Positions 47,148 to 56,800 of a DNA stretch of 64,000 bases are shown one piece after another. The position numbers and the translations under genes were made by a program. This DNA comes from JAKANT01 sp035502095 (GTDB taxonomy: Bacteria > Pseudomonadota > Gammaproteobacteria > Burkholderiales > Burkholderiaceae_F). The notes beneath the pieces were generated by a model. That model ran no database searches and was not told the origin of the DNA. It saw only the letters and a program-made list of their open reading frames with translations. How positions within the stretch are numbered: the stretch's first letter is position 1; each line of letters starts with the position of its first letter. Location: positions 248,001-312,000 of the forward strand of contig DATJUX010000011.1 of the NCBI GenBank assembly GCA_035502095.1, read 5' to 3'.

Positions 47148-47543
47148 TCAGAACAGGTCGATCGAGCCGGCGCCCATGCCGGTCTGCCGCACGGGCTGCA
47201 GGCGCGACGTCGCGAGCAGCGGATCGACGCCGTGCGCAATACGGGCCAGCGACTCGTGCATCGTTGCCAGCCGCAGCTGCGCGTGCGTGGTGAGCTGGTC
47301 GGCCATGTCCTGGAATTGCAGCGCCGTCACTGCATTGGAGATCGCGCCGGCGAGGCGGCGCTGCTCCGCCTCGCCGCGCGGCGCCTGCGTCTCGAGGGTG
47401 CCGACGACGTTGAAGCTCGCCAGCAGCCGACCGCCGGCGTCGGCGATCATCGCCTTCAGGCGCTCGAGGTCGGCTGCGATGGCCTCGCACTCGAGCGCGG
47501 CGCGGTGCACCACTGCGGCATCGTGCTCGTCCAGAGAGTCCAT
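47148..47543 (-). CDS. Short CheZ-like putative CheY-P phosphatase
   Basis: 131 residues, predicted almost wholly alpha-helical. Residues 74-84 read ALQFQDMADQL: the FQDxxxQ pattern (D79 and Q83, four apart) matches the active-site Asp and Gln of CheZ (DxxxQ). The C-terminus GAGSIDLF resembles the short amphipathic CheY-docking tail of CheZ. It is first gene of the che operon and next to cheY. E. coli CheZ has about 214 residues, so this would be a minimal version lacking much of the helical hairpin. Function is inferred from the motif and context; alternative is an uncharacterised chemotaxis accessory protein. Confidence 0.6.
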   Translation of the reverse strand: MDSLDEHDAAVVHRAALECEAIAADLERLKAMIADAGGRLLASFNVVGTLETQAPRGEAEQRRLAGAISNAVTALQFQDMADQLTTHAQLRLATMHESLARIAHGVDPLLATSRLQPVRQTGMGAGSIDLF

Positions 47544-47777
47544 CGTCGCTGTCTTGCCCAGGAAAGTTGGCGAACGCGCGCGCGCCCGCCGGGTGCGTCG
47601 TCCGCGCGCTCATGCAGTGTCGGGCAGGGCCGATGCCGACAAAGCGCCGAAAAGGGAACCGAATCGAACGCTTTCCCCACCCCCCCTGCCCGAGCGCCAA
47701 GACCGGCTCCCGGGGCACCCAGACGGGCGCAAAAATCAGGGAGAATTCGCCCCTCCGGTTGCGCGCGAATCGGCCCA

Positions 47778-48926
47778 ATGGCCACCAAACCGAGCGAAAC
47801 GATTCACTTGCTGGTCGTCGAGGACTCGGAACTCGACTTCGAGTTGTTGCTCGCGATCCTCGGGCGCGACCAGGCTCTCACCGGGCTGAGGGTGCGCGCG
47901 CAGCGCGTCGAGGACGAGGCGGGAATGCATGCGGCGCTCGCCGCGGGTCCGGTCGACGCAGTGGTCACCGACCACAACCTGCCGCGGTTCGACTCCTTCG
48001 CCGCGATCAAGACTGCCAAGCAATTCGACGAGGACCTGCCGGTGCTCGTGCTCTCGGGCGAGATGGCGGAGGATCTCGCGGTGACCGCCCTGCACGCCGG
48101 CGCGGATGACTTCATCCTCAAGGCGCGCATGTTCCGCCTTGCGCCGGCCCTGCGCCGCAGCCTGCAGGCCGCCGAAGCGCGCCGCAACGCGCGCCACCAG
48201 ACACAGGCGCTCGAGGCGAGCGAAGCGAAGCTGCACGCGCTGACGCAGCACCTCGAACGCGTCAAGGAAGAGGAGCGGCGCGTGATCGCGCGCGAGATCC
48301 ACGACGACATAGGGACCACCCTCACGGCGCTCAAGTTCGAACTCGCCCGGCTCGCACGGGAACTCGAGAGCCGCTCGTGGGCAGCGCCTCACGTCAACGC
48401 GATGCAGGAGCTGCTGGCGCATGCGGTCACCGCGAGCGACCGCATCCAGCACGACCTGCGGCCTCCGGTGCTCGACGCGGGCCTCGTCGCCGCCCTGCAG
48501 TGGCTGGTGCAGGGCTTTCGCAACCGCACCGGCGTGGCGGCCGGATTCGAATCCAACCGCGAAGAGGTCGAGATCGCACCCGACCGCGGCGCTGCGCTCT
48601 ATCGCGTCGCGCAGGAGGCGCTGTCCAATGTCGCCAAACACGCGAACGCCACGCGCGTCTCGGTGCAGCTGTTCGCCGTGCCGGAGGAGGTCTCGCTCGA
48701 GATCGCCGACAATGGGGCCGGATTCGACACGCGCAGCCTGACCGCGACGCCGGGCTTCGGCGTGCGCGGGCTCGTCGAGCGCGCGCGCGGCTTCGGCGGC
48801 TGGGCCGAGGTCAACAGCGCGCCGGGTCGCGGCACCACCGTCATGTTCTCGATTCCGCCGGGTTCGGTGCCGGTTGCGTCCGCACTGCCGGTCCAGCGCG
48901 AAAGGGAGTGGACCGACGCGGGCTAG
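47778..48926 (+). CDS. Soluble REC-HisKA_3 sensor kinase (NarX-type transmitter)
   Basis: 382 residues, no membrane segment. N-terminal receiver domain (8-128; acidic pair at 15-16, acceptor D65 in VVTDHNLPRFD), a coiled coil (135-165), HisKA_3 dimerisation box with H175 (EERRVIAREIHDDIGTTL), DLRPPVLDAGL, and a HATPase_c domain (ALSNVAKHANA, ADNGAGFD, GFGVRGLVERA). A receiver at the N-terminus makes the kinase controllable by another phosphodonor. It faces away from the che operon across 234 bases and precedes a LuxR-type regulator, its probable partner. Confidence 0.93.
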   Translation: MATKPSETIHLLVVEDSELDFELLLAILGRDQALTGLRVRAQRVEDEAGMHAALAAGPVDAVVTDHNLPRFDSFAAIKTAKQFDEDLPVLVLSGEMAEDLAVTALHAGADDFILKARMFRLAPALRRSLQAAEARRNARHQTQALEASEAKLHALTQHLERVKEEERRVIAREIHDDIGTTLTALKFELARLARELESRSWAAPHVNAMQELLAHAVTASDRIQHDLRPPVLDAGLVAALQWLVQGFRNRTGVAAGFESNREEVEIAPDRGAALYRVAQEALSNVAKHANATRVSVQLFAVPEEVSLEIADNGAGFDTRSLTATPGFGVRGLVERARGFGGWAEVNSAPGRGTTVMFSIPPGSVPVASALPVQREREWTDAG

Positions 48927-48949
48927 CGCGCGCCGGTACGCTTGCGACC

Positions 48950-49588
48950 ATGCCCGTCAAGACCATCGTCGTCGACGACCACGCCATCGTCCGCCGCGGC
49001 ATCGTGCAGATCGTCGCGGAGCATCCCGAGGTCACGGTGGTTGCCGAGGCGGGCGATTACGGCCAGCTGCGCGCGGCGTTGCGCCAGCACGGCGACGTCG
49101 ACCTCGTCGTGATGGACGTGAGCCTGCCCGGCAAGAACGGCATCGACATCCTCAAGGTGCTGCGCGACGAGATGCCGCGGGTGAAGGTGCTCATCGTCAG
49201 CATGTACCCCGAGGACCAGTACGCCGTGCGCGCCTTCCGCGCCGGAGCGGCCGGCTACCTGAACAAGGCGAGCGCGCCGGAGAAGCTCGTCGAGGCGATC
49301 AGCCAGGTCATCGCGGGGCGCAAGTACGTAACGCCGGAAATCGCGCAGGCCCTGATCGAGAACCTGAATGCGCCGCAGGAAGGCGCCGCGCACGACAAGC
49401 TGTCGGATCGCGAATTCCAGACCCTGCGCCTGATCGCCTCGGGCAAACGGCTGTCCGATATCGCCGACGAACTGGCGTTGAGTCCCAAGACGGTGAGCGT
49501 GTACCGCGCGCGCATCCTGGAGAAGATGGGCATGAGCAACAACGCGGAGCTGACGCATTACGCGATCAAGCACGGGCTGGTCGAATAG
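48950..49588 (+). CDS. NarL/FixJ-family response regulator (REC-LuxR HTH)
   Basis: 212 residues: receiver 3-120 with DD at 9-10, acceptor D56 (VVMDVSLPGKNG) and Lys in GYLNKASAPE, then a LuxR-type helix-turn-helix (150-205) with LSDREFQTLRLIASGKRLSDIADELALSPKTVSVYRARILEKM elements. It is 23 bases downstream of the REC-HisKA_3 kinase, so a cognate pair. Target genes unknown. Confidence 0.94.
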   Translation: MPVKTIVVDDHAIVRRGIVQIVAEHPEVTVVAEAGDYGQLRAALRQHGDVDLVVMDVSLPGKNGIDILKVLRDEMPRVKVLIVSMYPEDQYAVRAFRAGAAGYLNKASAPEKLVEAISQVIAGRKYVTPEIAQALIENLNAPQEGAAHDKLSDREFQTLRLIASGKRLSDIADELALSPKTVSVYRARILEKMGMSNNAELTHYAIKHGLVE

Positions 49589-49631
49589 GAGATGAGGCCC
49601 CTCCCCCGCTCCGCAGGTGAGGGGAGATATC

Positions 49632-49659
49632 GGAGCTGCTGGCTTGCGCGTGCAGCTCC
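49632..49659. terminator. Hairpin between convergent regulator and cyclase genes
   Basis: A perfect 8-bp stem (GGAGCTGC/GCAGCTCC, 49632-49639 and 49652-49659) with a 12-base loop, in the 83-base convergent gap. A second stem (CCCCTC/GAGGGG, 49598-49603 and 49619-49624) lies beside it. No clear T-run on either side, so it is a candidate bidirectional terminator only. Confidence 0.4.
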
Positions 49660-49671
49660 AATCCGGTTCCA

Positions 49672-51528
49672 TCAGTCCTGGGCTTTCGACACGCGGTTCT
49701 TGCCCGCGCGCTTCGCGGCATAAAGCGCGGTGTCGGCGCGGCGCATCAGTTCCTCGAGCGACTCCAGTCGCCGCCACACCGCCACGCCGGCCGAGAACGC
49801 AAGCAGCGCCTTCTGGCCTTCGAACGCAAAGTCGCTGCGCGCGAGCTCCCTTTGCAGGCGCTCGAGCGCTCCGGCTGCCTCATCGATCTCGGTGGCCGGG
49901 AACAGCACCGCGAACTCCTCCCCGCCCAGGCGCGCGAGCAGGTCGGTCGGGCGCAGCGTCGCCTTCATGATCTGGGCGAGGTGAACCAGCGCACGATCGC
50001 CGGCAACGTGGCCGAGCGAATCGTTGAGCTTCTTGAAGTCGTCGAGGTCGAGCATTCCCAGCACGAGCGCCGAGTCGTAGCGCGTTGCGCGCGCGGTCTC
50101 GATCCGGAACGCCTCTTCGAGGCCGCGCCGGTTCATCGCCTGCGTGAGGGGATCCTTCTGCACCAGCGCCGAGACCTGGGTCAGCTCGTGTTCCAGTTCG
50201 CGCACGCGCGTCTCGTAGGCGTCGACCTTGCGCTGCGCCTCGACCAGTTCCGTGCGCGAGGCATGGATGTCGGCGCGCACGATCTGCGTATCGGCAAGCA
50301 GGCCCTTGATGACTTCGGACAAGGTCGCGAAGTCGTTCGCGTTTTCGAGCCGCTTCTGATAGCCGCCGACCTGTTCGTAGAACCGTCCGGTCGAGCTGCC
50401 CATCGTGCCGATGCGCTCGATCAGCGTGGCGAGCAGTTCCTTGACCGCGACCTTGGCTTCCGCAAGGCTGCGGCGTGCCTGCCCCTGGCGCGCGATCACC
50501 TGGCTCAGGTCGGACTCGGCGCGCGAGAGCTGCTGCGCATCGAGCGGTCCGCGCAGCAGCGCCCGGATCGGTTCGAGCTGGCCCACGAGCCACGTTTCGT
50601 CGGGCGCGAGCGTCTTGATGTTGTCGGTGAGCAGCGCAAGCAGGCGCTGCAGGCCGTCGCGGACCCGATTCTGCTCGTCGGCGTAGCGGTCGAACTCGCG
50701 TACGGCATCGACGAACTGCGGAACGATCTTGTCGATCTCGGTGCGCGCAAGGCCGCCGGTGCGCGTGCGCGCGTAGTCGCGCAGCTTGGCCGCCGCGGTG
50801 GAGCCCTCGGGACATGTCGCCGCGAGCATGCCGGTCGCGCGCAGCGCGACCTGCTGCCACGCGGCCGCCTCGGCCTGCGCGGCCGCGAGCTTTTCCTCGA
50901 GCGCGGGATCCGCGTAGCGCTGCGCGACCGGCAACGCCGCCGGCGCGATCGTGTTCGGATGTGCGGCGACCGTGGTCGGATTGCCCGCGACGGTGCTCGG
51001 GCCGCCGGACTCGTCGCGTGCTGCGGGCAAGGTAGCCATCGCAGGCCCCCACGACTCCAGCAGGCGCGCGAGCCGATCGAGCGCCACGTCGGGCTGCTCA
51101 CCCGCGGCCTCGACCACCCGGGTCACCGCGTCGAGCTTGCGGGCGCGGGTCCAGTTGGAGTGCAGCGCGTCGGCCTGGCGCAGCAACGTGACCGTCATCT
51201 GCGGCCAGCTGGCCGCCGATCCTCCGGGGCGGCGCGCCAGCGCCTTGTCCATCCCTTCGCGCACGGCGTCCCAGTTCTGTCCCTGCGCCTGCTGCAGGGC
51301 GGCCTGCGCTTCACCCGCGCTCATGCGCTGGGCGCGCACGAGGTCGCGCAGAATGTCCTTGAACACCGCGGCGAGCACATTCGAGCCGCTCGAACGCGTT
51401 CCGGCAAGTTCGTTGTAGACCTCGGTGAACGTCTCCGGCGTGGGAATGACGCGGCGTTCGGCGAGCGTCTTCAGCACCCGGCGCGCGATTTCTGCCTGGG
51501 CCGCGCGCCCGCCCGTTACGTCGTTCAT
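49672..51528 (-). CDS. Diguanylate cyclase with helical N-terminal region
   Basis: 618 residues, cytoplasmic. The N-terminal ~440 residues are helical and rich in Ala, Glu and Arg, with coiled coil from about 350 to 450; an early PTPETFTEVYNELAG segment recalls DgcP-type cyclases, at low certainty. The GGDEF domain (about 450-615) has DPLTQAMNRRGLEE, DLDDFKKLNDSLGH, the active motif GGEEF (535-539) and an intact inhibitory I-site RPTD (526-529) five residues before it. It therefore should make c-di-GMP under product inhibition. ATG 51528 overlaps the stop of the GGDEF-EAL gene (ATGA). Confidence 0.93.
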   Translation of the reverse strand: MNDVTGGRAAQAEIARRVLKTLAERRVIPTPETFTEVYNELAGTRSSGSNVLAAVFKDILRDLVRAQRMSAGEAQAALQQAQGQNWDAVREGMDKALARRPGGSAASWPQMTVTLLRQADALHSNWTRARKLDAVTRVVEAAGEQPDVALDRLARLLESWGPAMATLPAARDESGGPSTVAGNPTTVAAHPNTIAPAALPVAQRYADPALEEKLAAAQAEAAAWQQVALRATGMLAATCPEGSTAAAKLRDYARTRTGGLARTEIDKIVPQFVDAVREFDRYADEQNRVRDGLQRLLALLTDNIKTLAPDETWLVGQLEPIRALLRGPLDAQQLSRAESDLSQVIARQGQARRSLAEAKVAVKELLATLIERIGTMGSSTGRFYEQVGGYQKRLENANDFATLSEVIKGLLADTQIVRADIHASRTELVEAQRKVDAYETRVRELEHELTQVSALVQKDPLTQAMNRRGLEEAFRIETARATRYDSALVLGMLDLDDFKKLNDSLGHVAGDRALVHLAQIMKATLRPTDLLARLGGEEFAVLFPATEIDEAAGALERLQRELARSDFAFEGQKALLAFSAGVAVWRRLESLEELMRRADTALYAAKRAGKNRVSKAQD

Positions 51529-53819
51529 GCGGCCTCCGGCAGGCCCAAAGCGCCTCCGCCGATGACCGCAGGATCCGGCGCCGCCCCATCGTGGCGCCAG
51601 TCGCTGCCCGCGCGGCGGTTGCGCAGGAGTTCGAGGAACGCGTCGGCGTCGACCGCCTTCGCGAATAGCCAGCCCTGCATCAGGCGGCAGCCCTGCTCGC
51701 GCAGGCGCTGCATCTGGAAACGTGTCTCGACGCCTTCGGCGACCACGCGCAGGTTCAGGCTGCGTCCCATCGCGATGATCGCCGTCACGATTGCCGCGTT
51801 GTCGTCACTCGACTCCAGTTCGCGCACGAACGAGCGGTCGATCTTCAACGTGTCGATCGGCAGGCGCCTTAGGTAGGACAGCGATGAGTACCCGGTGCCG
51901 AAGTCGTCGATCGAGATCGACACGCCGAGCCGTTTCAACGCCTGCAGCAGCGGCAGCGCCTGCTCGATGTTCTGCATCAGCACGGTCTCGGTGAGCTCGA
52001 GCTCGAGCAGCTCGGCCGCCAGCCCCGTCGTGGCCAGCGCTCTCTGCACGGGCTCGATCAGGCTCGCACGCTGGATGTGGCGGCTCGAGATGTTGATCGA
52101 CACGGGCACCTGCGGCACGCCCGCCTCCGCCCAGGCGACCAGGCGGCGGCACACCTCGTCGATCGCCCACTCGGTGATCGGCACGATCAGCCCCGATTCC
52201 TCCGCCACGGCGATGAACTGGGCCGGAGGTATCAGCTCCCCGTCGCGCTGCCAGCGCATCAGCGCCTCGGCGCCGACGATCGAGCCGTCCTCGGCGTCGA
52301 CCTTGGGCTGGTAGTGCAGCACCAGCTCGTTGCGCTCGAGCGCGCGGTGCAGCGACGTCTCCAGGCGCCAGCGCTGCGCGGTGGCGGCGTTCATCGAGGT
52401 GTCGAACATCTGCCAGCCGTTGCGGCCCGTGTCCTTGACGACGTACATCGCGATGTCGGCCATGCGGATCAGCGTGTCGACGTCGCTGCCGTGGTCGGGA
52501 TAGAGCGACACGCCGATCGAGGCGGTCACGAACAGCTCCTGCGGGCCGAAGTGGATCGGCTGGCGGATCGCCTCGAGCAACCGCTCCACCACCCGCGCCA
52601 CGTCGTCGGGGCCCGTGACATCGGTCAGCAGCACGATGAACTCGTCGCCGCCGAGCCGGGCGACGCTGCGCGCGGGCGTGCCGCCGGCCGGGCCCGGCAA
52701 CGCTTCGCCGCCTTCGCTGCGCGCCACCGTGTCGCTGCCGCGCACCGTCTGGTTCAGGCGCTTGCCGACCTCGCGCAGCAGCTGGTCGCCGACGTCGTGG
52801 CCGAGCGTGTCGTTGGCCTGCTTGAAGCGGTCGACGTCGATGAACAGCACCGCGACCATGCCGCCGCTTTCCTTGGCGCGCTCGACGCTGCTCGCGAGCT
52901 GGTCGCGGAAGAAACGCCGGTTGGGCAGGCCGGTCAGGCTGTCGAAGTTGGCGAGCTGGCGGATCTGGTCCTCCGCCTGCTTGCGCTCGGTGATGTCCTG
53001 CACCACGCCGTGCATCGCCAGCGCGCGGCCGCCGTCGTCGAATTCGATCTCCGCCTCGATGTGCACCGTCCGCACCTGGTTGCCCGGGCGCACGAGGCGG
53101 CACTCGAGGTCGAGTGGCTTGCGCGAGACCAGCCCCTCGCGGAACAGGCCGACGATGCGGCCGCGGTCCTCCTCGAGCACGCGGCTCCACACGAACCAGT
53201 CGGCCACGCCCTGTTCCTGTCGCGTCAGGCCGGCGATGGTGTAGCACTCGTCGGAAAGCGTGACCCAGCGCCCGAGCAGGTCCCAGGCCCAGCTGCCGAG
53301 GCGGGCGATGCGCTGGGCACGGGTCAGCTTGGCCTGGCTCGCCGCGAGTTCCTTGCGCATGCGCGAGGAGCGCAGCAGATAGCGCAGGCGCTCGGCGAGC
53401 AGCGTCCACTGGCTGTTCGTCTTGACGAAGAAGTCGGTGGCGCCCGCCTCGTACGCGCGCGCGATCGAGGTCTCGTCGTCGAGCCCGGTCAGCATCAGCA
53501 CCGGGACATGCTCCCCGCCGGGCAGCCGGCGCAGGCGCTCGCAGGTCGCGAACCCGTCGAGGTCGGGCATCAGCGCGTCGAGCACGACGATATCGGGCGC
53601 TTCGCTCGCGAACAGTTCGAGCGCGGCGGTGCCGCCGGCGGCCTCGGTGACGCGGAATCCGCGTTCCGTGAGGGCCGAAGCGGTCAGGAGCCGAGCCACG
53701 CCATCGTCGTCGACGAGGAGCACCGCGCAGTCGTGCGCGCGCCGCGACGGCGCTCGCGTGGGCTCTTCGCGCGAAGCAAGGGGCGGATTCGAGGTGGCGA
53801 GCGACGGAACCATGGTCAT
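51525..53819 (-). CDS. REC-PAS-GGDEF-EAL dual c-di-GMP protein
   Basis: 764 residues. Receiver 31-148 with acceptor D81 (VVLDALMPDLDG); PAS/PAC 165-282 (ending VVQDITERKQAE); GGDEF 290-480 with GGDEF at 390-394; EAL 495-745 with EAL (518-520), SINISSRHI, ELELTETVLM, IDDFGTGYSSLSYL, KIDRSFV and VAEGVET all intact, so the phosphodiesterase should be active. The GGDEF domain has a 21-residue insertion (368-388) separating the RGSD I-site (360-363) from GGDEF. It starts within the stop of the hybrid kinase gene (TGATG), which is its likely phosphodonor. Confidence 0.95.
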   Translation of the reverse strand: MTMVPSLATSNPPLASREEPTRAPSRRAHDCAVLLVDDDGVARLLTASALTERGFRVTEAAGGTAALELFASEAPDIVVLDALMPDLDGFATCERLRRLPGGEHVPVLMLTGLDDETSIARAYEAGATDFFVKTNSQWTLLAERLRYLLRSSRMRKELAASQAKLTRAQRIARLGSWAWDLLGRWVTLSDECYTIAGLTRQEQGVADWFVWSRVLEEDRGRIVGLFREGLVSRKPLDLECRLVRPGNQVRTVHIEAEIEFDDGGRALAMHGVVQDITERKQAEDQIRQLANFDSLTGLPNRRFFRDQLASSVERAKESGGMVAVLFIDVDRFKQANDTLGHDVGDQLLREVGKRLNQTVRGSDTVARSEGGEALPGPAGGTPARSVARLGGDEFIVLLTDVTGPDDVARVVERLLEAIRQPIHFGPQELFVTASIGVSLYPDHGSDVDTLIRMADIAMYVVKDTGRNGWQMFDTSMNAATAQRWRLETSLHRALERNELVLHYQPKVDAEDGSIVGAEALMRWQRDGELIPPAQFIAVAEESGLIVPITEWAIDEVCRRLVAWAEAGVPQVPVSINISSRHIQRASLIEPVQRALATTGLAAELLELELTETVLMQNIEQALPLLQALKRLGVSISIDDFGTGYSSLSYLRRLPIDTLKIDRSFVRELESSDDNAAIVTAIIAMGRSLNLRVVAEGVETRFQMQRLREQGCRLMQGWLFAKAVDADAFLELLRNRRAGSDWRHDGAAPDPAVIGGGALGLPEAA
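52656..52718 (-). repeat. 63-bp in-frame insertion in the GGDEF coding region, with direct repeats and a palindrome
   Basis: The segment encodes residues 368-388 of the dual c-di-GMP protein. A 10-bp direct repeat CGCTGCGCGC occurs at 52664-52673 and 52715-52724, and the core contains a perfect 12-bp palindrome GCCGGGCCCGGC (52687-52698). The residues are rich in Gly, Pro and Ala, unlike the surrounding fold. This looks like a small inserted element or a slippage duplication; it keeps the frame. Confidence 0.6.
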
Positions 53820-56800
53820 CAGTGCGCAGCCTCCGCCTGCACCGTCTCCTGCAATGCCTGCTTGACGCGTTTGTATTCGTCGGTGACCGCCAGCCAGTCG
53901 GCACGCACGTCGACGAGGCGGTCGGCGCGCGCGAGGGTCTCGATCTCGGCGCAGCGGCGCGCCAGTTCCATCGCCCCCAGGTTGGCGCTGGAAGACTTGA
54001 GCGTGTGCATCGCCTGACGCAACGCGACGCTGTCGGCGCGTCCGATCGCGGCTTCGGCATCGGCGAACAGTTGCGCCGAGCTGGCGCGATATGTTTCGAC
54101 CAGACGCTGCAGCAATCGCTGGGCGCCGCGTTGCTCCATGGCGCGGATGCGATCGATCGCCGCCGGATCCAGCACCGTGTCCTGCGCGGCGGCGGCCGGC
54201 GCAACGGGCTTCGGCGCAGCCGGCACCGCTGCCTGCCGGCCTGCGGGCTGCCCGGCATCGCGCTGCCAGCGCTCGAGCAGCACTGCAAGCTGCTCCTGGC
54301 GGAACGGCTTTGCCAGATAGTCGGAGAAACCCGCCGCCAGGCAGCGCTCCGCATCGCCCGACAGCGCATTCGCGGTCATCGCCACCACCGGGACGTCGAG
54401 CGGAGTGCGGAAGGCTTCCTTCACCTTCTCCCCGGCGCGGAAGCGGCGCACGGCCTCGAAGCCGTCCATTTCCGGCATCTGGCAATCCATCAGCACGAGG
54501 TCGAAGCACTCCCGCTCGAGCGATACGAGGGCCTGATATCCATTGCCGGCGACGCGCACCTCGCAGCCCAGCTCCGCCAGCATCACGCGCGCCACTTCCT
54601 GGTTGATCAGGTTGTCCTCGACCAGCAGGACGCGCATGCCGCTGCCGGTGATGACGCTCGGCGCGACCACCGGCCGCGCGGCACCGAGCAGCGTGGCGAG
54701 CGTGTTCATCAGCTCGACGCTGCGGATCGGCTTCGCCAGGTACACGTCGACCCCGCAGGCCTGGGCGTCCGCCGCCTCCTGCCCGCCGCTGAGCGAGGTG
54801 AGCACGGCCAGGCGCACGTTTGCCAGCAGCGGATCGCGACGGATCGACGCGGCCAGGGTGAGCCCGTCCATCTCGGGCATCTTCATGTCGATCAACGCGG
54901 CATCGAAGGGCGTGCCGGCCTTGGCCGCCGCACGCATGAGATCGAGCGCCTGCGCGCCGCCCTCCGCGGTCGCGACATCGACCAGCACCCGGTGCAGCTG
55001 CGCCTCCAGAATGTGCCGGTTGGTCGGGTTGTCCTCGACCACGATCACGCGCTTGCCGGCGAAATTGGGCACTGCGACCTCGCCCACGGCGAGCAGGCGT
55101 TCGCCGGCCGGCAGCGGAACGTCGAACGTGAATGTCGAGCCGTGGCCGAGGCTGCTCGTGGCGCGGATCTCGCCACCCATCAGCTCGACCAGCTGCTTGC
55201 TGATTGCGAGGCCCAGTCCGGTGCCGCCGTAACGGCGCGACATCGACTGGTCGGCCTGCATGAAGACCGTGAACAGGCGCTTGAGCGCGTCGGGGCGCAT
55301 GCCGATGCCGGTGTCGCGGACCTGGAAGCGCACGCGCATCGTGTCGGGTCCGGCCTCGGCGGCGGGCACGGGCGCGATCTGCACCACCACCTCGCCTTGC
55401 TCGGTGAACTTGATCGCGTTGCCGATCAGGTTGGTGAGGATCTGCCGCAACCGGGTCGGATCGCCCACGACCACCGCCGGCACGTCGGGGGCGATCCGGT
55501 GCGCGAGTTCGAGCCGCTTCTGCTGGGCGCGCGGCGCCAGCATCTCGAAAACGTCCTCGATCAGCGAGCGCAGGTCGAATTCCACCGCCTCGAGCTCGAG
55601 CCGGCCCGCCTCGATCTTCGAGAAGTCGAGGATGCCGTTGATGATGCCGAGCAGCGATTCGCCGGACCGGTATACGGCGTCGGCGAAGCGGCGCTGCTTG
55701 TCGGTCAGGCGCGTGCCGAGGAGCAGTTCGGTCATGCCGAGCACGCCGTTCATCGGTGTGCGGATCTCGTGGCTCATGTTGGCCAGGAACTGCGACTTGG
55801 CACGGCTCGCGGCCTCGGCCTGCTCCTTGGCCTCGCGCAGCGCGGTCTCCTTGGCCTTCAGGTCGGTGATGTCCTCCAGCACCGACACCAGGAACGGCTC
55901 CGACCCCGGATTGACGATGCGCGCCGAGTAGATGCGCGCCCACAGTTCCACGCCGTCGGCGCGCACCAGCCGGCGCTCGAACTGGAACGTGTCGTTGTTC
56001 TCCCACGGCGTGTCGTTGCGCAGCGTGACGGCGCCGTCGTGGTGGCTCGCGTGCACGAACTCGAGCGGATCGCGGCCGATCAGTTCCTCGGCCGGGCAGC
56101 CGAGCAGGCGGGCACACGCGGCGTTCACGCGCACCATGCCGAAGTCGGGGGCCTGGATCGCCGACGGCACCGGCGAATCCTCGAACAACGCGCGGAAGTA
56201 TTCGGCGCTCTCGCGCAGCTGCTGCTGCACCTGCTGGCGCTGCGTGATATCGAGCGAGATCAGGGCGTACTGGTAGTAGCGCCCCTGCTCGTCGTGCAGC
56301 GGCTGGCCTTCGATCTCGTGCACGCTGCTGCGGCCGGAGCGGTCGTACAGGGTCAGCTCGACGTTGCAGGCGGTGCCGTTGACGATGGCGCGCGAGATCT
56401 CGTCGCTCAGCGCGCGATCGGTCTCCGCCCCCTGGATCACCGAGTGCACCACCTTGCCGCGGATCTCGTCGAGCGTATAGCCCGCGTGGCGGGTGAAGGC
56501 GTCGTTCACCCACTCGACGCGACCGAGCGTGTCGAGCACCACGACGTTGTTCTGCGTGCGCGAGGCGATCATCGCGAGGCGGCGCAGTTCGCGTTCGTCG
56601 CTGCGCTTGTCGTGCTCGGCGCGATGCCGCTCGGCGACGCGCGACAGCTCGGCGCCGATCGCCTCCACCAGCTCGAGCATCTCGACCGTGGCTTCGACGC
56701 GGTGATCGCAGAAGAATTCGATGAAAGCGGTCACGTGACCGTGCGCGGTGACGGGGATCACCAGCCCGGTCTGCAGACCGCACGCATGCGCCGCGTCGCC

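Noticed and set aside
49598..49624. CCCCTC/GAGGGG pair as a dispersed REP element
   Set aside because: Only one copy was noticed in the window and the stem is short with a 15-base loop; kept only as part of the convergent hairpin note.
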